Assembly: GCF_001186155.3 (NCBI RefSeq)
Contig: NZ_CP016540.2
Location: forward strand, 1,528,001 to 1,592,000
Direction: 5' to 3'
Origin: Planococcus versutus
GTDB taxonomy: Bacteria > Bacillota > Bacilli > Bacillales_A > Planococcaceae
DNA length: 64,000 bases
Positions 56,793 to 64,000 of this stretch are shown here, in pieces. Positions within the stretch are counted from its first letter, which is position 1, and each line of letters starts with the position of its first letter. A program made the translations under genes and the position numbers. Below the pieces are notes generated by a model. The model did no database searches. It was not told the origin of the DNA and saw only the letters and a program-made list of their open reading frames with translations.

Positions 56793-58799
56793 TTAAGCTT
56801 TTAACAGTTTCGCATTAATAGCCACAATGATCGTACTTAAACTCATGAGAACCGCACCGATGGCGGGACTGACGATAATACCCCAAGGAGCTAACACACC
56901 TGCAGCTAACGGAATAGCAAAGATATTGTATCCAGATGCCCACCATAAATTTTGTATCATTTTCCGGTATGTTTTTTTGGATAAATCGATCAACGTAACG
57001 ACATCATGAGGATTGCTTTTGACCAATATGACATCTGCTGTTTCCATCGCAACATCCGTACCCGCTCCAATGGCAATTCCAAGGTTTGCCGTTGCGAGAG
57101 CGGGTGCGTCATTGACACCATCTCCCGTCATCGCTACTTTCCATCCTTTATCTTTAATTTTTTTAATTTGATTGGCTTTATCGTCTGGCAAAACTTCCGC
57201 GTATACTTCGTCGATGCCAACTTGTTTTGCTACCCAATCTGCCACTTTCTTATTGTCACCTGTGAGCATAATAGGATGAATGCCTTGCTCTTTTAAAACT
57301 GCAATAGCTTCTTTCGCAGTTTCACGAACAATGTCAGCAAGCGCCACCATACCAATCAATTGATCTTCCATTAACACAAATACAACCGTTTTTCCTTCTT
57401 CTGAGAGCTCGTTAAAATGGTCTGTATCATAACTAAGATTTTGATCATTGACATAACCTGGACTGACTACATTAATTTTCACACTTTCAACTTGGCCTTG
57501 AATTCCTTTTCCAGCAATCGATTCAAAATTTGTCACTTGTTTTAGTTTAAGTCCTCGCTCTTTTGCAGAATTCACAACACCTGTTGCAATAGGGTGCTCT
57601 GAATTTTGTTCAATAGCCGCCGCAAACTGCAGCACTTCGTCTTTTGTATACTCACCACTTGGTACGATGTTAGTCACACCAAATTCTCCTTTTGTTAATG
57701 TCCCTGTCTTATCAAAAACAATCGCATTTAAATTTCGTGCATATTCGAAACCGACACGATTGCGAATTAACAATCCGTTTTTAGCTGCAATCGAAGTTGA
57801 AACGGCTACAACAAGCGGTGCAGCTAGTCCTAACGCATGCGGGCAAGTAATAACCATAACTGTTACCATACGCTCTACTGCAGTGTCTACAGAGTAACCA
57901 AGTAACATCCAAACGGTAAACGTAACTAGACCTGCGACTATAGCTACGTAAAATAGCCATTTCGCTGCACGATTGGTTAAATCTTGTGTTCTTGATTTTG
58001 ATTCTTGTGCTTCTTTTACCATTTTAACTACTTGAGATAAATAAGATGCATCTCCTGTTTTCTCTACTTCTACTACTAAAGAACCTTCTTTATTCACCGA
58101 ACCACCAATTACTTGATCGCCTTCGTCTTTATCGATCGGCAGCGATTCACCCGTTAACATGGATTCGTCAATCGTTGATTTCCCTTCAATAATTAGTCCA
58201 TCTACAGGGATTTTTTCACCCGGCTTCACGAGCAACCGATCTTGGTTTTGAATTTCAGCTAATGGCACATCTTGAACTTCGTTATTTTCATCTAGTTTAT
58301 GTGCTTCGCTTGGCATGAGTTGAATCAACTCTTCTAGAGCATTAGAAGCGCCCATGATAGAACGCATTTCAATCCAGTGCCCAAGCAACATAATAACAAC
58401 TAGCGTGGCAAGCTCCCAATACAATTGATTGCCATTCCATCCAAACACCACCATGGTGCTATAACCGTAAGCAATCGTAATTGCTAAGGCAATCAACATC
58501 ATCATGCCGGGATTTTTTTCTTTTAACTCGCGAATCCCACCCGTTAAGAAAGGCCAGCCTCCGTAAAAGAAAACAACGGTTGATAACACAAATAAGACAT
58601 ACAGATCATTGTCAAAACGCCAGTCTACACCTAAAAACATTTGAATCATAGGAGATAATGCCAATATCGGAAGCATTAAAATTAAGGATACAAAAAAGCG
58701 CTTTTTAAAGTCTTCTACCATATTATCGTGTCCGCCATGTCCTTGATGATCGTGCTTTGAATGTTTTTCATGATCATGGTGCATTTCATCTGAACTCAT
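56793..58799 (-). CDS. copB: Copper-exporting P-type ATPase, CopB type
   Basis: A 668-residue heavy-metal P-type ATPase. His-rich N-terminus (residues 6-24) in place of CxxC HMA domains, membrane metal site CPH at 319-321 (ITCPHALG), phosphorylation Asp363 in [13 protein letters not shown] near 216, and HP at the SEHPIA motif. The CPH motif and His-rich tail define the P1B-3 CopB group, which exports Cu(I)/Cu(II) or Ag(I). AAAGGAGAGG precedes the ATG, with a 19-residue leader ORF just upstream. Confidence 0.95.
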   Translation of the reverse strand: MSSDEMHHDHEKHSKHDHQGHGGHDNMVEDFKKRFFVSLILMLPILALSPMIQMFLGVDWRFDNDLYVLFVLSTVVFFYGGWPFLTGGIRELKEKNPGMMMLIALAITIAYGYSTMVVFGWNGNQLYWELATLVVIMLLGHWIEMRSIMGASNALEELIQLMPSEAHKLDENNEVQDVPLAEIQNQDRLLVKPGEKIPVDGLIIEGKSTIDESMLTGESLPIDKDEGDQVIGGSVNKEGSLVVEVEKTGDASYLSQVVKMVKEAQESKSRTQDLTNRAAKWLFYVAIVAGLVTFTVWMLLGYSVDTAVERMVTVMVITCPHALGLAAPLVVAVSTSIAAKNGLLIRNRVGFEYARNLNAIVFDKTGTLTKGEFGVTNIVPSGEYTKDEVLQFAAAIEQNSEHPIATGVVNSAKERGLKLKQVTNFESIAGKGIQGQVESVKINVVSPGYVNDQNLSYDTDHFNELSEEGKTVVFVLMEDQLIGMVALADIVRETAKEAIAVLKEQGIHPIMLTGDNKKVADWVAKQVGIDEVYAEVLPDDKANQIKKIKDKGWKVAMTGDGVNDAPALATANLGIAIGAGTDVAMETADVILVKSNPHDVVTLIDLSKKTYRKMIQNLWWASGYNIFAIPLAAGVLAPWGIIVSPAIGAVLMSLSTIIVAINAKLLKA

Positions 58800-58815
58800 A
58801 TAATCCTCTCCTTTG

Positions 58816-58875
58816 TTAGCTTACAAATCCAGCATGGGGATTAGAGAAATTGAAGCTAAAGTAAGTGTCTTTCAT
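58816..58875 (-). CDS. 19-aa leader ORF upstream of copB
   Basis: A 20-codon ORF reading [19 protein letters not shown], with its own AAGGAG site at 58885-58890. Its stop lies 16 bases before copB. Placement and strong ribosome site indicate a translated leader that may affect copB expression. Not recognised as a known peptide. Confidence 0.45.
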   Translation of the reverse strand: MKDTYFSFNFSNPHAGFVS

Positions 58876-58898
58876 AACTTTTTTCTCCTTACTTTTAA

Positions 58899-58917
58899 TT
58901 TGTTACATTAAATTTAA
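58899..58917 (-). promoter_or_regulatory. Shared motif TTTGTTACATTAAATTTAA upstream of copB
   Basis: 19 bp found again, 18 of 19 matching, at 60419-60437 upstream of the small membrane gene at 60331. It includes the near-palindrome ATTAAATTTAAT. Candidate operator or promoter shared within the copper region. Confidence 0.4.
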
Positions 58918-59187
58918 TCTAATCAAAGAAGTGTAGAGTAAGTTTAACTGAAAAGTTTTGATTTTTTGTGCAGATTTGCGTCTTTGCTTAACTAGCTAAC
59001 TTTATTTTGCTTTCTTTCAAAGTAAAGTTAAACTTTTCACCACAATCAACTAAGAAACATGAAAAAATCATACTTTCAGCCATGATGAGGTCTGGTGAGT
59101 GTTTATATTCTAATATAGCGGAGATGTTTTGAGGAAAAAAGATTCGAACAGAAGAGTCACTGTGAGTTATGTGCCGATATTTCATTT
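58918..59187. other. Intergenic region with weak ORF
   Basis: A 65-codon minus ORF at 58988-59185 (MKYRHITHSDSSVRIFF...) lacks a ribosome site and recognisable features; I do not call it a gene. Confidence 0.3.
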
Positions 59188-59188
59188 A

Positions 59189-59411
59189 ACTGTACCTGCT
59201 ACTTGTAAGTGTTTTTAGCATTCGTTTACTTGTTAATCGAGCTGACGTTCCTACTAGCTTATTGCTTGCAGTATTATTTACAGTAGAATTATTGATTTTG
59301 AGTGTATTCTACTCGCTCTTTTCATGGCGAAACGGTACATATATTTTACTAACGATTACAACAACTATTCTTTACAATCTTTTTGAACAGAAAGGGACGC
59401 GTTTATACTAA
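59189..59411 (+). pseudogene. Membrane protein fragment
   Basis: An open frame without a start codon, reading LLVSVFSIRLLVNRADVPTSLLLAVLFTVELLILSVFYSLFSWRNGTYILLTITTTILYNLFEQKG and ending at 59411 where the thioredoxin frame begins. It looks like the C-terminal part of a membrane protein formerly co-transcribed with the thioredoxin. The 5' part is missing. Family not recognised. Confidence 0.45.
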
Positions 59412-59885
59412 AAAAATTACTATTCGGTATTTTACTTTTAGCAGGTATTGCTATCATGGCGATTAATTTCTTTTCAGAAGATGAAACCGCATCTGACTCT
59501 ACAGTACTTACTGCTTCTACAAATGGCTAAAATCAGGCTTTTTCTCAAGGCGCAGTATCTCCTGACTTTACCTCAATCGATCAAAATGATAAAACAGTTC
59601 GGCTATCTGACTACCGTAGCAAAAAAGTTATTCTGAATTTTTGGGCAACGCGGTGTTTACCTTGTCGAGCTGAAATGCCACATATGCAGCAATTCAATCT
59701 TTTATTGATGAATTTGGATTAACTTTCGCGATACCAATAGACAAAACTGGAAGCGTTGCTCAAGCCTATCACGTTCGTACGGTACCACGACATTCATTTT
59801 AAATACCAAAGGCGAAGTCACTCAGAAAATCGATGGACCTATGGATAAACAAATTGTGAAAGACCAAACAGACGTTATCGATTAA
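59407..59885 (+). pseudogene. TlpA/ResA-like thiol-disulfide oxidoreductase, broken
   Basis: A membrane-anchored thioredoxin remnant: signal anchor LKKLLFGILLLAGIAIMAINFF, a redox site CLPC in FWATRCLPCRAEMPHM, then FIDEFGLTFAIPIDKTGSVAQAYHVRTVP and FILNTKGEV. Lesions: start ATG apparently changed to ATA, TAA at 59528, a deletion of ~30 codons near 59690 and a lost base near 59788. Real pseudogene. Such thioredoxins reduce extracytoplasmic disulfides, for example in copper or cytochrome maturation. Confidence 0.75.
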
Positions 59886-59904
59886 TAACGTCTGTTTGGT
59901 CTTT
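59859..59904 (+). terminator. Intrinsic terminator, 20-bp perfect stem
   Basis: Arms 59859-59878 and 59885-59904 are exact complements, loop CGATTA. It overlaps the end of the thioredoxin remnant. Confidence 0.88.
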
Positions 59905-60022
59905 GGTGAAAATAAAGCGCCTTTGATAGATATAGTTGAATACTGTCCAGTTCGAAGGCGTTTTAGTCTGGTGAAATAATGTTTTGCTAAAATAGTGGCC
60001 TTTTTACTTTGCGCATACGGAA

Positions 60023-60331
60023 TTATTTTTTGGTATCTTCTTTTCTAACTTGTCCATTTAACGTTTCTTCAACTAAAAAGTATTTTGATTTCCATTCTTT
60101 GTCTACATTTTTATAAAAGAACCCTAAGCCGGTGATGAATAAAGTTGCACTTATAATCAAAGGAACGATTCCAATTTCTATTAATGCTGAGCCATATAAA
60201 CCAAATTGTCGGGAATAGCCAATCGAAGATAACTCCAGCGCATATATCGATGCAGCAACTAAAGTAAATCCGAACAAAGTAATACCCGATAAAACACCAA
60301 CCCCGCCAATAATGCTATTTTTCACATTCAT
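60023..60331 (-). CDS. Small membrane protein, 102 aa
   Basis: A 102-residue protein with two hydrophobic regions (about residues 8-30 and 50-73) and a charged C-terminal tail. ATG with GAGGATGG upstream. Unknown family. A 19-bp motif shared with the copB upstream region lies 88 bp before its start, so it may belong to the copper response. Confidence 0.65.
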   Translation of the reverse strand: MNVKNSIIGGVGVLSGITLFGFTLVAASIYALELSSIGYSRQFGLYGSALIEIGIVPLIISATLFITGLGFFYKNVDKEWKSKYFLVEETLNGQVRKEDTKK

Positions 60332-60418
60332 CCCATCCTCTAGTTTTATGCCTATAAATCATAAGATTATTCCTTATCAACTTTTTTTGAAATACGTTAT
60401 AAATCTTATTATTTTTTA

Positions 60419-60437
60419 TTTGTTACCTTAAATTTAA
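60419..60437 (-). promoter_or_regulatory. Second copy of the copB upstream motif
   Basis: TTTGTTACCTTAAATTTAA, one mismatch from the copy at 58899-58917, upstream of the small membrane gene. Confidence 0.4.
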
Positions 60438-60496
60438 ATACATTTAGACTATAAAATCGCTTACACAGTCCTATTCGCAAAATTCACAATGTTAAA

Positions 60497-60867
60497 TCAG
60501 TAAAGAATCATGTTATCGATCGGAATCGATTGTTCTTCTACAAATACATCAATCGTCTCACTATTTTTATCTACGTTTAACTTGAATATATAGGATTCTA
60601 CTCCATTATTATTTTTAGAATTTTTTTAAGTTTTACATTTAATTTATTGCCTTGCTTTTCAACAGTTACTGTCACGGTATCAGCTGACTGGTATACAATG
60701 TAGTATATTTTTTCTTTTTGTGTTGCGAGTTGGAGCGTGTCTGACGGATCTAACTGTTCTTATAGTGCTTTCGGTACTTCATCGACTTGTTCAATACTAG
60801 GAGATTTAGAACTTAAGCTACATGCGGATAATAAAAAACACATCAACAGTACGCATATTTTTTTCAA
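60497..60867 (-). pseudogene. Small lipoprotein gene, broken
   Basis: A lipoprotein remnant with TTG start and AGGAATG site: signal CVLLMCFLLSAC (lipobox LSAC), then SIEQVDEVPKAL, stop, EQLDPSDTLQLATQKEKIYYIVYQSADTVTVTVEKQ, then a lost base near 60625 and SYIFKLNVDKNSETIDVF. One nonsense codon and one frameshift. Family not recognised; resembles the many short Bacillales surface lipoproteins. Confidence 0.6.
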
Positions 60868-61010
60868 CTTCTCATTCCTTTCTGATTTTCGTATTCTTTA
60901 AGAAGAACGTTTTTTTGTGGAATCATTACTAGTATTTTCATTATCTCTTATATTTTCTAAAAAGTCTGTATTTTCATGTATAGATTATTATTCGTTAATT
61001 AATAAAATTA

Positions 61011-61045
61011 AAAAACCATCCTCTATTTTCTAGAGGATGGTTTTT
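61011..61045 (-). terminator. Intrinsic terminator
   Basis: AAAAACCATCCTCTA (61011-61025) with its exact complement (61031-61045); serves the 86-residue gene on minus. Confidence 0.88.
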
Positions 61046-61051
61046 CTCATC

Positions 61052-61312
61052 TTATTTTTTTAAGTCATCTGCGTTTTTAGCTTTCTGCTGCAACTCGTTA
61101 TAATATTGAACGCTTGTTAAAGCACCTTCGTCGACCATTTCAGAATCATCCATGTCTATTGGTTTACCTAGTTCTTTCACATATTCGGTATCTAAATTCT
61201 TCATAGCTCGATTTAAGTGGCCTTTTATTTTTTTTCTATTTTTACTTTTTGAAAGATACACTGTACTTGCAACGACACCAGCCGCTCCAACTACTTTCGT
61301 GAATTTACCCAT
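61052..61312 (-). CDS. Small hypothetical protein, 86 aa
   Basis: An 86-residue protein with a short N-terminal hydrophobic helix (VVGAAGVVASTVYL, residues 7-20), a basic stretch (SKNRKKIKGHLNR) and an acidic helical remainder. It resembles YtxH-type general-stress proteins in layout, though no firm match is seen. AAGGAAGC precedes the ATG. Confidence 0.6.
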   Translation of the reverse strand: MGKFTKVVGAAGVVASTVYLSKSKNRKKIKGHLNRAMKNLDTEYVKELGKPIDMDDSEMVDEGALTSVQYYNELQQKAKNADDLKK

Positions 61313-61502
61313 TACACTCAGCTTCCTTTCATAAAGTTTATCGTCATTCTATGGTATTCCCTAATAAGTGGTCTTAAAACGTTTAAGTACATTCTAATCT
61401 CGCCTCTCATTCATTAAAATGCATTAGTGAATTAGTGAATATGTTTATTCGCAAAAAAGCGTTGCCACATTAATTGATAAAAGGACAACACTTTTTATAT
61501 AC

Positions 61503-62012
61503 TTATGTTAATGCAAGCTCCGTCAGACAAGTTGAATCGCCTTCAAAAGTTGAAAATTCATACTCTGTTTTCTTCCCTTCGTATTCTACTTTTATTACGT
61601 ATGTCTCATTTCGCGGCAGCCAAAAATCCATAAACCCATTTTCAAGTGTAGGAACAACATCATCCACATGCACATTGCCTTCAGCATCGGTAATTGTTAC
61701 ATTCATTTCTTTTTCCGTTAGTTCACCTTGACACCCGGTTAAGCTATGCACTTCACATGGATGTGTGTATGTTTCATACGGAGCTACCGAAACAAAAAAA
61801 TCTTCTTCAGGCAAAGCATAGGAAGTTTTTTCACCTTTATCTTCAATGATTAGTTTTTTGTCATCAATAGATGCTGAGTCTACAAGTTGACTTGCACTTA
61901 GTTCCGTTACACGTTCTTTTACCTCTTTTTCACTAGACTCTTCGCTCGTTGTTGAACAGCCTGACAAAATTGCCAATAAGCCAATTGCCATCACAAAAGA
62001 TTTTAACTTCAT
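61503..62012 (-). CDS. cueP: CueP-family copper-binding lipoprotein
   Basis: A 169-residue lipoprotein (lipobox LSGC, Cys19) with the CueP signature: APYETYTHPCEVHSLTGCQGEL (Cys86, Cys94), a beta domain with NGFMDFWLPRNETYVIKVEYEGKK, and DSTCLTELAL (Cys162). These three cysteines match the copper-binding set of Salmonella CueP, which holds periplasmic copper. Here it would act on the outer face of the membrane, near CopB which exports copper. GGGGGAATT precedes the ATG. Confidence 0.88.
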   Translation of the reverse strand: MKLKSFVMAIGLLAILSGCSTTSEESSEKEVKERVTELSASQLVDSASIDDKKLIIEDKGEKTSYALPEEDFFVSVAPYETYTHPCEVHSLTGCQGELTEKEMNVTITDAEGNVHVDDVVPTLENGFMDFWLPRNETYVIKVEYEGKKTEYEFSTFEGDSTCLTELALT

Positions 62013-62133
62013 AATAATTCCCCCTCACTCTTTTTACTATACCAAGTTTAAAGCATCAGTAGTCTCGATTTTGTCTCAACTTTGTGAAGCTAGAAACCGC
62101 CGTTTCACATTTACAAACAAAATTCCGGATGGT

Positions 62134-63012
62134 TCAATAGATATTGTCTTGTTGCATAATTTTTTTTAAAAGAGCTAAGTTTTCATCGAAAAACTGAGCA
62201 TTTTTTGCTAGGCCTCGACGTCTGCACCAGCCGATACTATTAAAAGCATCAATAAATTGATAAAAAGGAAGCACTACCTCCAAATCTAGTAGTGGTCTTA
62301 CACTATTGTAGCCTCTTTCGTACGCTTGGTACAATAGCGGGTTGAAGCTTAAAAAATCTCGATTCAATTTTGTGAAATCGATTTCTATTGAACCAAAACG
62401 AACACTTTCAAAGTCAATAACCCCTGTCACCTTTTCTTTATCCACTATAATATTTGCAGGTCGAAAATCCATATGCACAAAACTGGGTCCGTCAACAGCA
62501 GGTAATCCACTTTTCATATCATGAAACTTGTTTATGCTTCGCATATACAAATCCGCATCAATCATTTCTTTTACGTCTTTAGCAAAACTAAAGAATTGCG
62601 TTTCAATAAAAATCATCCAATTAGGAAATTCATTTTTTATACTTGTTAGTTCATAATCAGAATCAAGTTGAATACTATGCAAGTTCGCATGCAAAACGCC
62701 AACTTGAAAAGCAACTGCTGGAGATGCATCTCGAGTTAATGGCTTTCCTTTTAGTTCAGACAGCAAAAAAGCTCCTGGACACCTATCATCTCCAGGCCAG
62801 AAGTCAAGCATATGCGGAATGGAAACGCTTCCTTCTAGTATGACATAGGCCTCTAATTCTCGTTGATACTTTTGCTTTGTGTATGGGATTTTCACATAAA
62901 CATTTTCATCTTCACTCAATCTACATTTATACACAACTGAACTAAAAGAATCTTCAACTCCATTGATTGAAAGTGGTTGCAGATTAAACTTTTCAAGCAC
63001 ACGATAGATCAC
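62134..63012 (-). CDS. Aminoglycoside phosphotransferase (APH) family kinase
   Basis: A 292-residue kinase-fold protein: FVHMDFRPANIIV (H-x-D-x4-N catalytic loop) and GVIDFESVRFG (metal-binding Asp), with an N-terminal lobe VYVKIPYTKQKYQRELEAY. The family includes antibiotic, choline and homoserine kinases; substrate unknown. It begins with ATG; GGAGTTG is upstream. Confidence 0.88.
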   Translation of the reverse strand: MIYRVLEKFNLQPLSINGVEDSFSSVVYKCRLSEDENVYVKIPYTKQKYQRELEAYVILEGSVSIPHMLDFWPGDDRCPGAFLLSELKGKPLTRDASPAVAFQVGVLHANLHSIQLDSDYELTSIKNEFPNWMIFIETQFFSFAKDVKEMIDADLYMRSINKFHDMKSGLPAVDGPSFVHMDFRPANIIVDKEKVTGVIDFESVRFGSIEIDFTKLNRDFLSFNPLLYQAYERGYNSVRPLLDLEVVLPFYQFIDAFNSIGWCRRRGLAKNAQFFDENLALLKKIMQQDNIY

Positions 63013-63330
63013 TCAATCAACTCCTTACGTCCATTTTACTGTTTTGTGGATTTTTAACACAATTAAATTTATATAACCTTGTAAACGCCGTAAAGGTATG
63101 CCGGACAATTGTTGCTCCAAAGGTTCCGTGTGTTAATTTTTCTACTAAATGAGCAGAACTTGATATTTTTCATAGAAAGTAATAAAAATTTTTTGAATAC
63201 AGTTTATAAAAATCTTCCAACTAAAAAATGTTTTGTTTACTGCGTTGGATTATAGGTTGCTTATAAATACTTAGTAGAAATAAATGAGGAAAAGGAGAAA
63301 ATATTCCTTTTCCTTATTTATTTCTTTGAT
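63013..63330. other. Intergenic region, 318 bp
   Basis: Upstream of the APH-type kinase. Holds a hairpin at 63278-63322 (AAATAAATGAGGAAAAGGA with its near-exact complement), the likely terminator of the 70-residue gene on minus. No ORF. Confidence 0.5.
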
Positions 63331-63543
63331 TCAATTGATAGTAAAGCTATAAGCATTTGTTAATTGATTATGGATCACAATTTCGTATTCATGACCGTAC
63401 TTCTCAGCTTGTTCTATTAATAAATCAATTTCAGCAGCATTAAAATAACTTTGGGAAGCCATCAATAACAAAATCACCAAAGGAATTAGAAGAAATGTAG
63501 GCACCGTCCATTTCCATTTCGATGATGCAATTTTAAAATGCAT
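63331..63543 (-). CDS. Small membrane-anchored protein, 70 aa
   Basis: A 70-residue protein with one N-terminal membrane helix (VPTFLLIPLVILLLMAS, residues 14-30) and a polar outside tail (AAEIDLLIEQAEKYGHEYEIVIHNQ). AAAGGGTG precedes the ATG. It lies 46 bp downstream of the edge gene on the same strand, so probably one operon. Unknown. Confidence 0.6.
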   Translation of the reverse strand: MHFKIASSKWKWTVPTFLLIPLVILLLMASQSYFNAAEIDLLIEQAEKYGHEYEIVIHNQLTNAYSFTIN

Positions 63544-63589
63544 TTGTCTTCACCCTTTCATAAAGCGTAGTTTTTCCATTCTATTGATT

Positions 63590-64000
63590 TTAAGGTACTA
63601 ATTGTTTTAAATAATTTTCTGGTACATTCAGAGTAGTCTTTAAATGTCTCCTGTAATATTTTCCATCGACTGTTTCAATCTCTAACAAAAGTTCATCATT
63701 CGATGCTAAATTGTAAGGTGGACTGAATTGGATGTCTATAGTTTCTCCTTGTTCTAATTGGATTGGGAATTTCGGCTCTTTATCATTTTGTAAGTAACCT
63801 AATGTTGCGACTGAGTCATAATGACCAATTGTTGTTATTGACATCGGCTCTGGTGCGATAAATGTGTAGTTTAAAACATCTTCTTTTATGACTCCTTGTG
63901 CTGCTTCATTTTCTTTCAATACAATAAGAATTGTTTCAATTGGTGCATAGTCTTTGTATGAAATCGCAACAAGAAGCGTATGGCCCATTTGATCAAAATG
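63590..64000 (-). CDS. Hypothetical protein, cut by the right edge
   Basis: A beta-rich protein whose frame is open to the window edge (HFDQMGHTLLVAISYKDYAPIETIL...). An in-frame ATG at 63988 has no visible ribosome site, so the true start may lie outside. The region FPIQLEQGETIDIQFSPPYNLASNDELLLEI suggests an immunoglobulin-like extracytoplasmic domain. Family not recognised. Confidence 0.5.
   Translation of the reverse strand, partial: HFDQMGHTLLVAISYKDYAPIETILIVLKENEAAQGVIKEDVLNYTFIAPEPMSITTIGHYDSVATLGYLQNDKEPKFPIQLEQGETIDIQFSPPYNLASNDELLLEIETVDGKYYRRHLKTTLNVPENYLKQLVP

Noticed and set aside
58988..59185. 65-codon ORF on minus between copB and the thioredoxin remnant
   Set aside because: No ribosome site, no recognisable family, low-complexity composition.

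Overview
The window looks like a chromosomal segment of a low-GC Gram-positive bacterium of the Bacillales, most likely Planococcaceae (Planococcus/Planomicrobium-like). The evidence is strong GGAGG ribosome sites, frequent GTG/TTG starts, Bacillus-type genes (AdeR-Ald, ptsHI, fruRKA, YoxD-like SDR, guaC), a perfect CcpA cre site, many short intrinsic terminators, and the 121-bp intergenic repeat type I recall from Bacillales. No phage, CRISPR, tRNA or rRNA was seen.

Layout. 1-2333: alanine dehydrogenase (cut by the left edge) and its PucR-type activator AdeR. 2.5-9.4 kb: small membrane and hypothetical proteins, a TetR-SDR-aldehyde dehydrogenase unit, then three decayed genes (a SAM methyltransferase, an ECF sigma factor and its RskA-like anti-sigma factor). 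9.5-14.1 kb: guaC, a VTT membrane protein, a DmpA-type peptidase, a GNAT acetyltransferase and a tandem 121-bp repeat. 14.2-19.1 kb: an EVE-like/HNH nuclease, a cobalamin riboswitch controlling a corrinoid adenosyltransferase-like gene and a BtuF-like lipoprotein, an arylamine N-acetyltransferase and a LacI regulator. 19-28.7 kb: YqcI/YcgG protein, DUF2207 protein, K+ channel, Imm-5-like protein, a dead hydrolase, NAD(P)HX dehydratase, MBL hydrolase and SDR. 28.7-34.5 kb: ptsHI divergent from fruRKA, i.e. a complete fructose phosphotransferase module. 34.8-47.3 kb: miscellaneous genes (histidine phosphatase, two SRPBCC proteins, dead NUDIX gene, AarF kinase, AraC regulator, two MFS drug exporters, acyl-CoA ligase).

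The most interesting part is 48.3-56.7 kb. Reading left from a shared divergent promoter region are a MerA-like disulfide oxidoreductase fused to a transmembrane helix and DUF1499, a TVP38/VTT membrane protein, and a YnjB-like lipoprotein with two permeases and an ATPase. Reading right are a YnjF-like CDP-alcohol phosphatidyltransferase and a FAD oxidoreductase of the type fused to SelD in other bacteria. This resembles a rearranged Gram-positive version of the uncharacterised E. coli ydjXYZ-ynjABCDEF locus and suggests a membrane-lipid and redox system fed by an ABC importer.

Next to it, 56.8-62.0 kb is a copper-handling region: a CopB-type ATPase preceded by a 19-codon leader ORF, a dead TlpA/ResA-like thioredoxin, small membrane and lipoprotein genes, and a CueP-family lipoprotein. 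The right end carries an APH-family kinase and two small genes, one cut by the window edge.

A recurring feature is damage by 1-2 base deletions in about ten loci. Some are clear pseudogenes with stops and internal deletions. Others (YnjB, the TVP38 gene) have one single-base deletion in an otherwise intact gene and may be sequencing errors.
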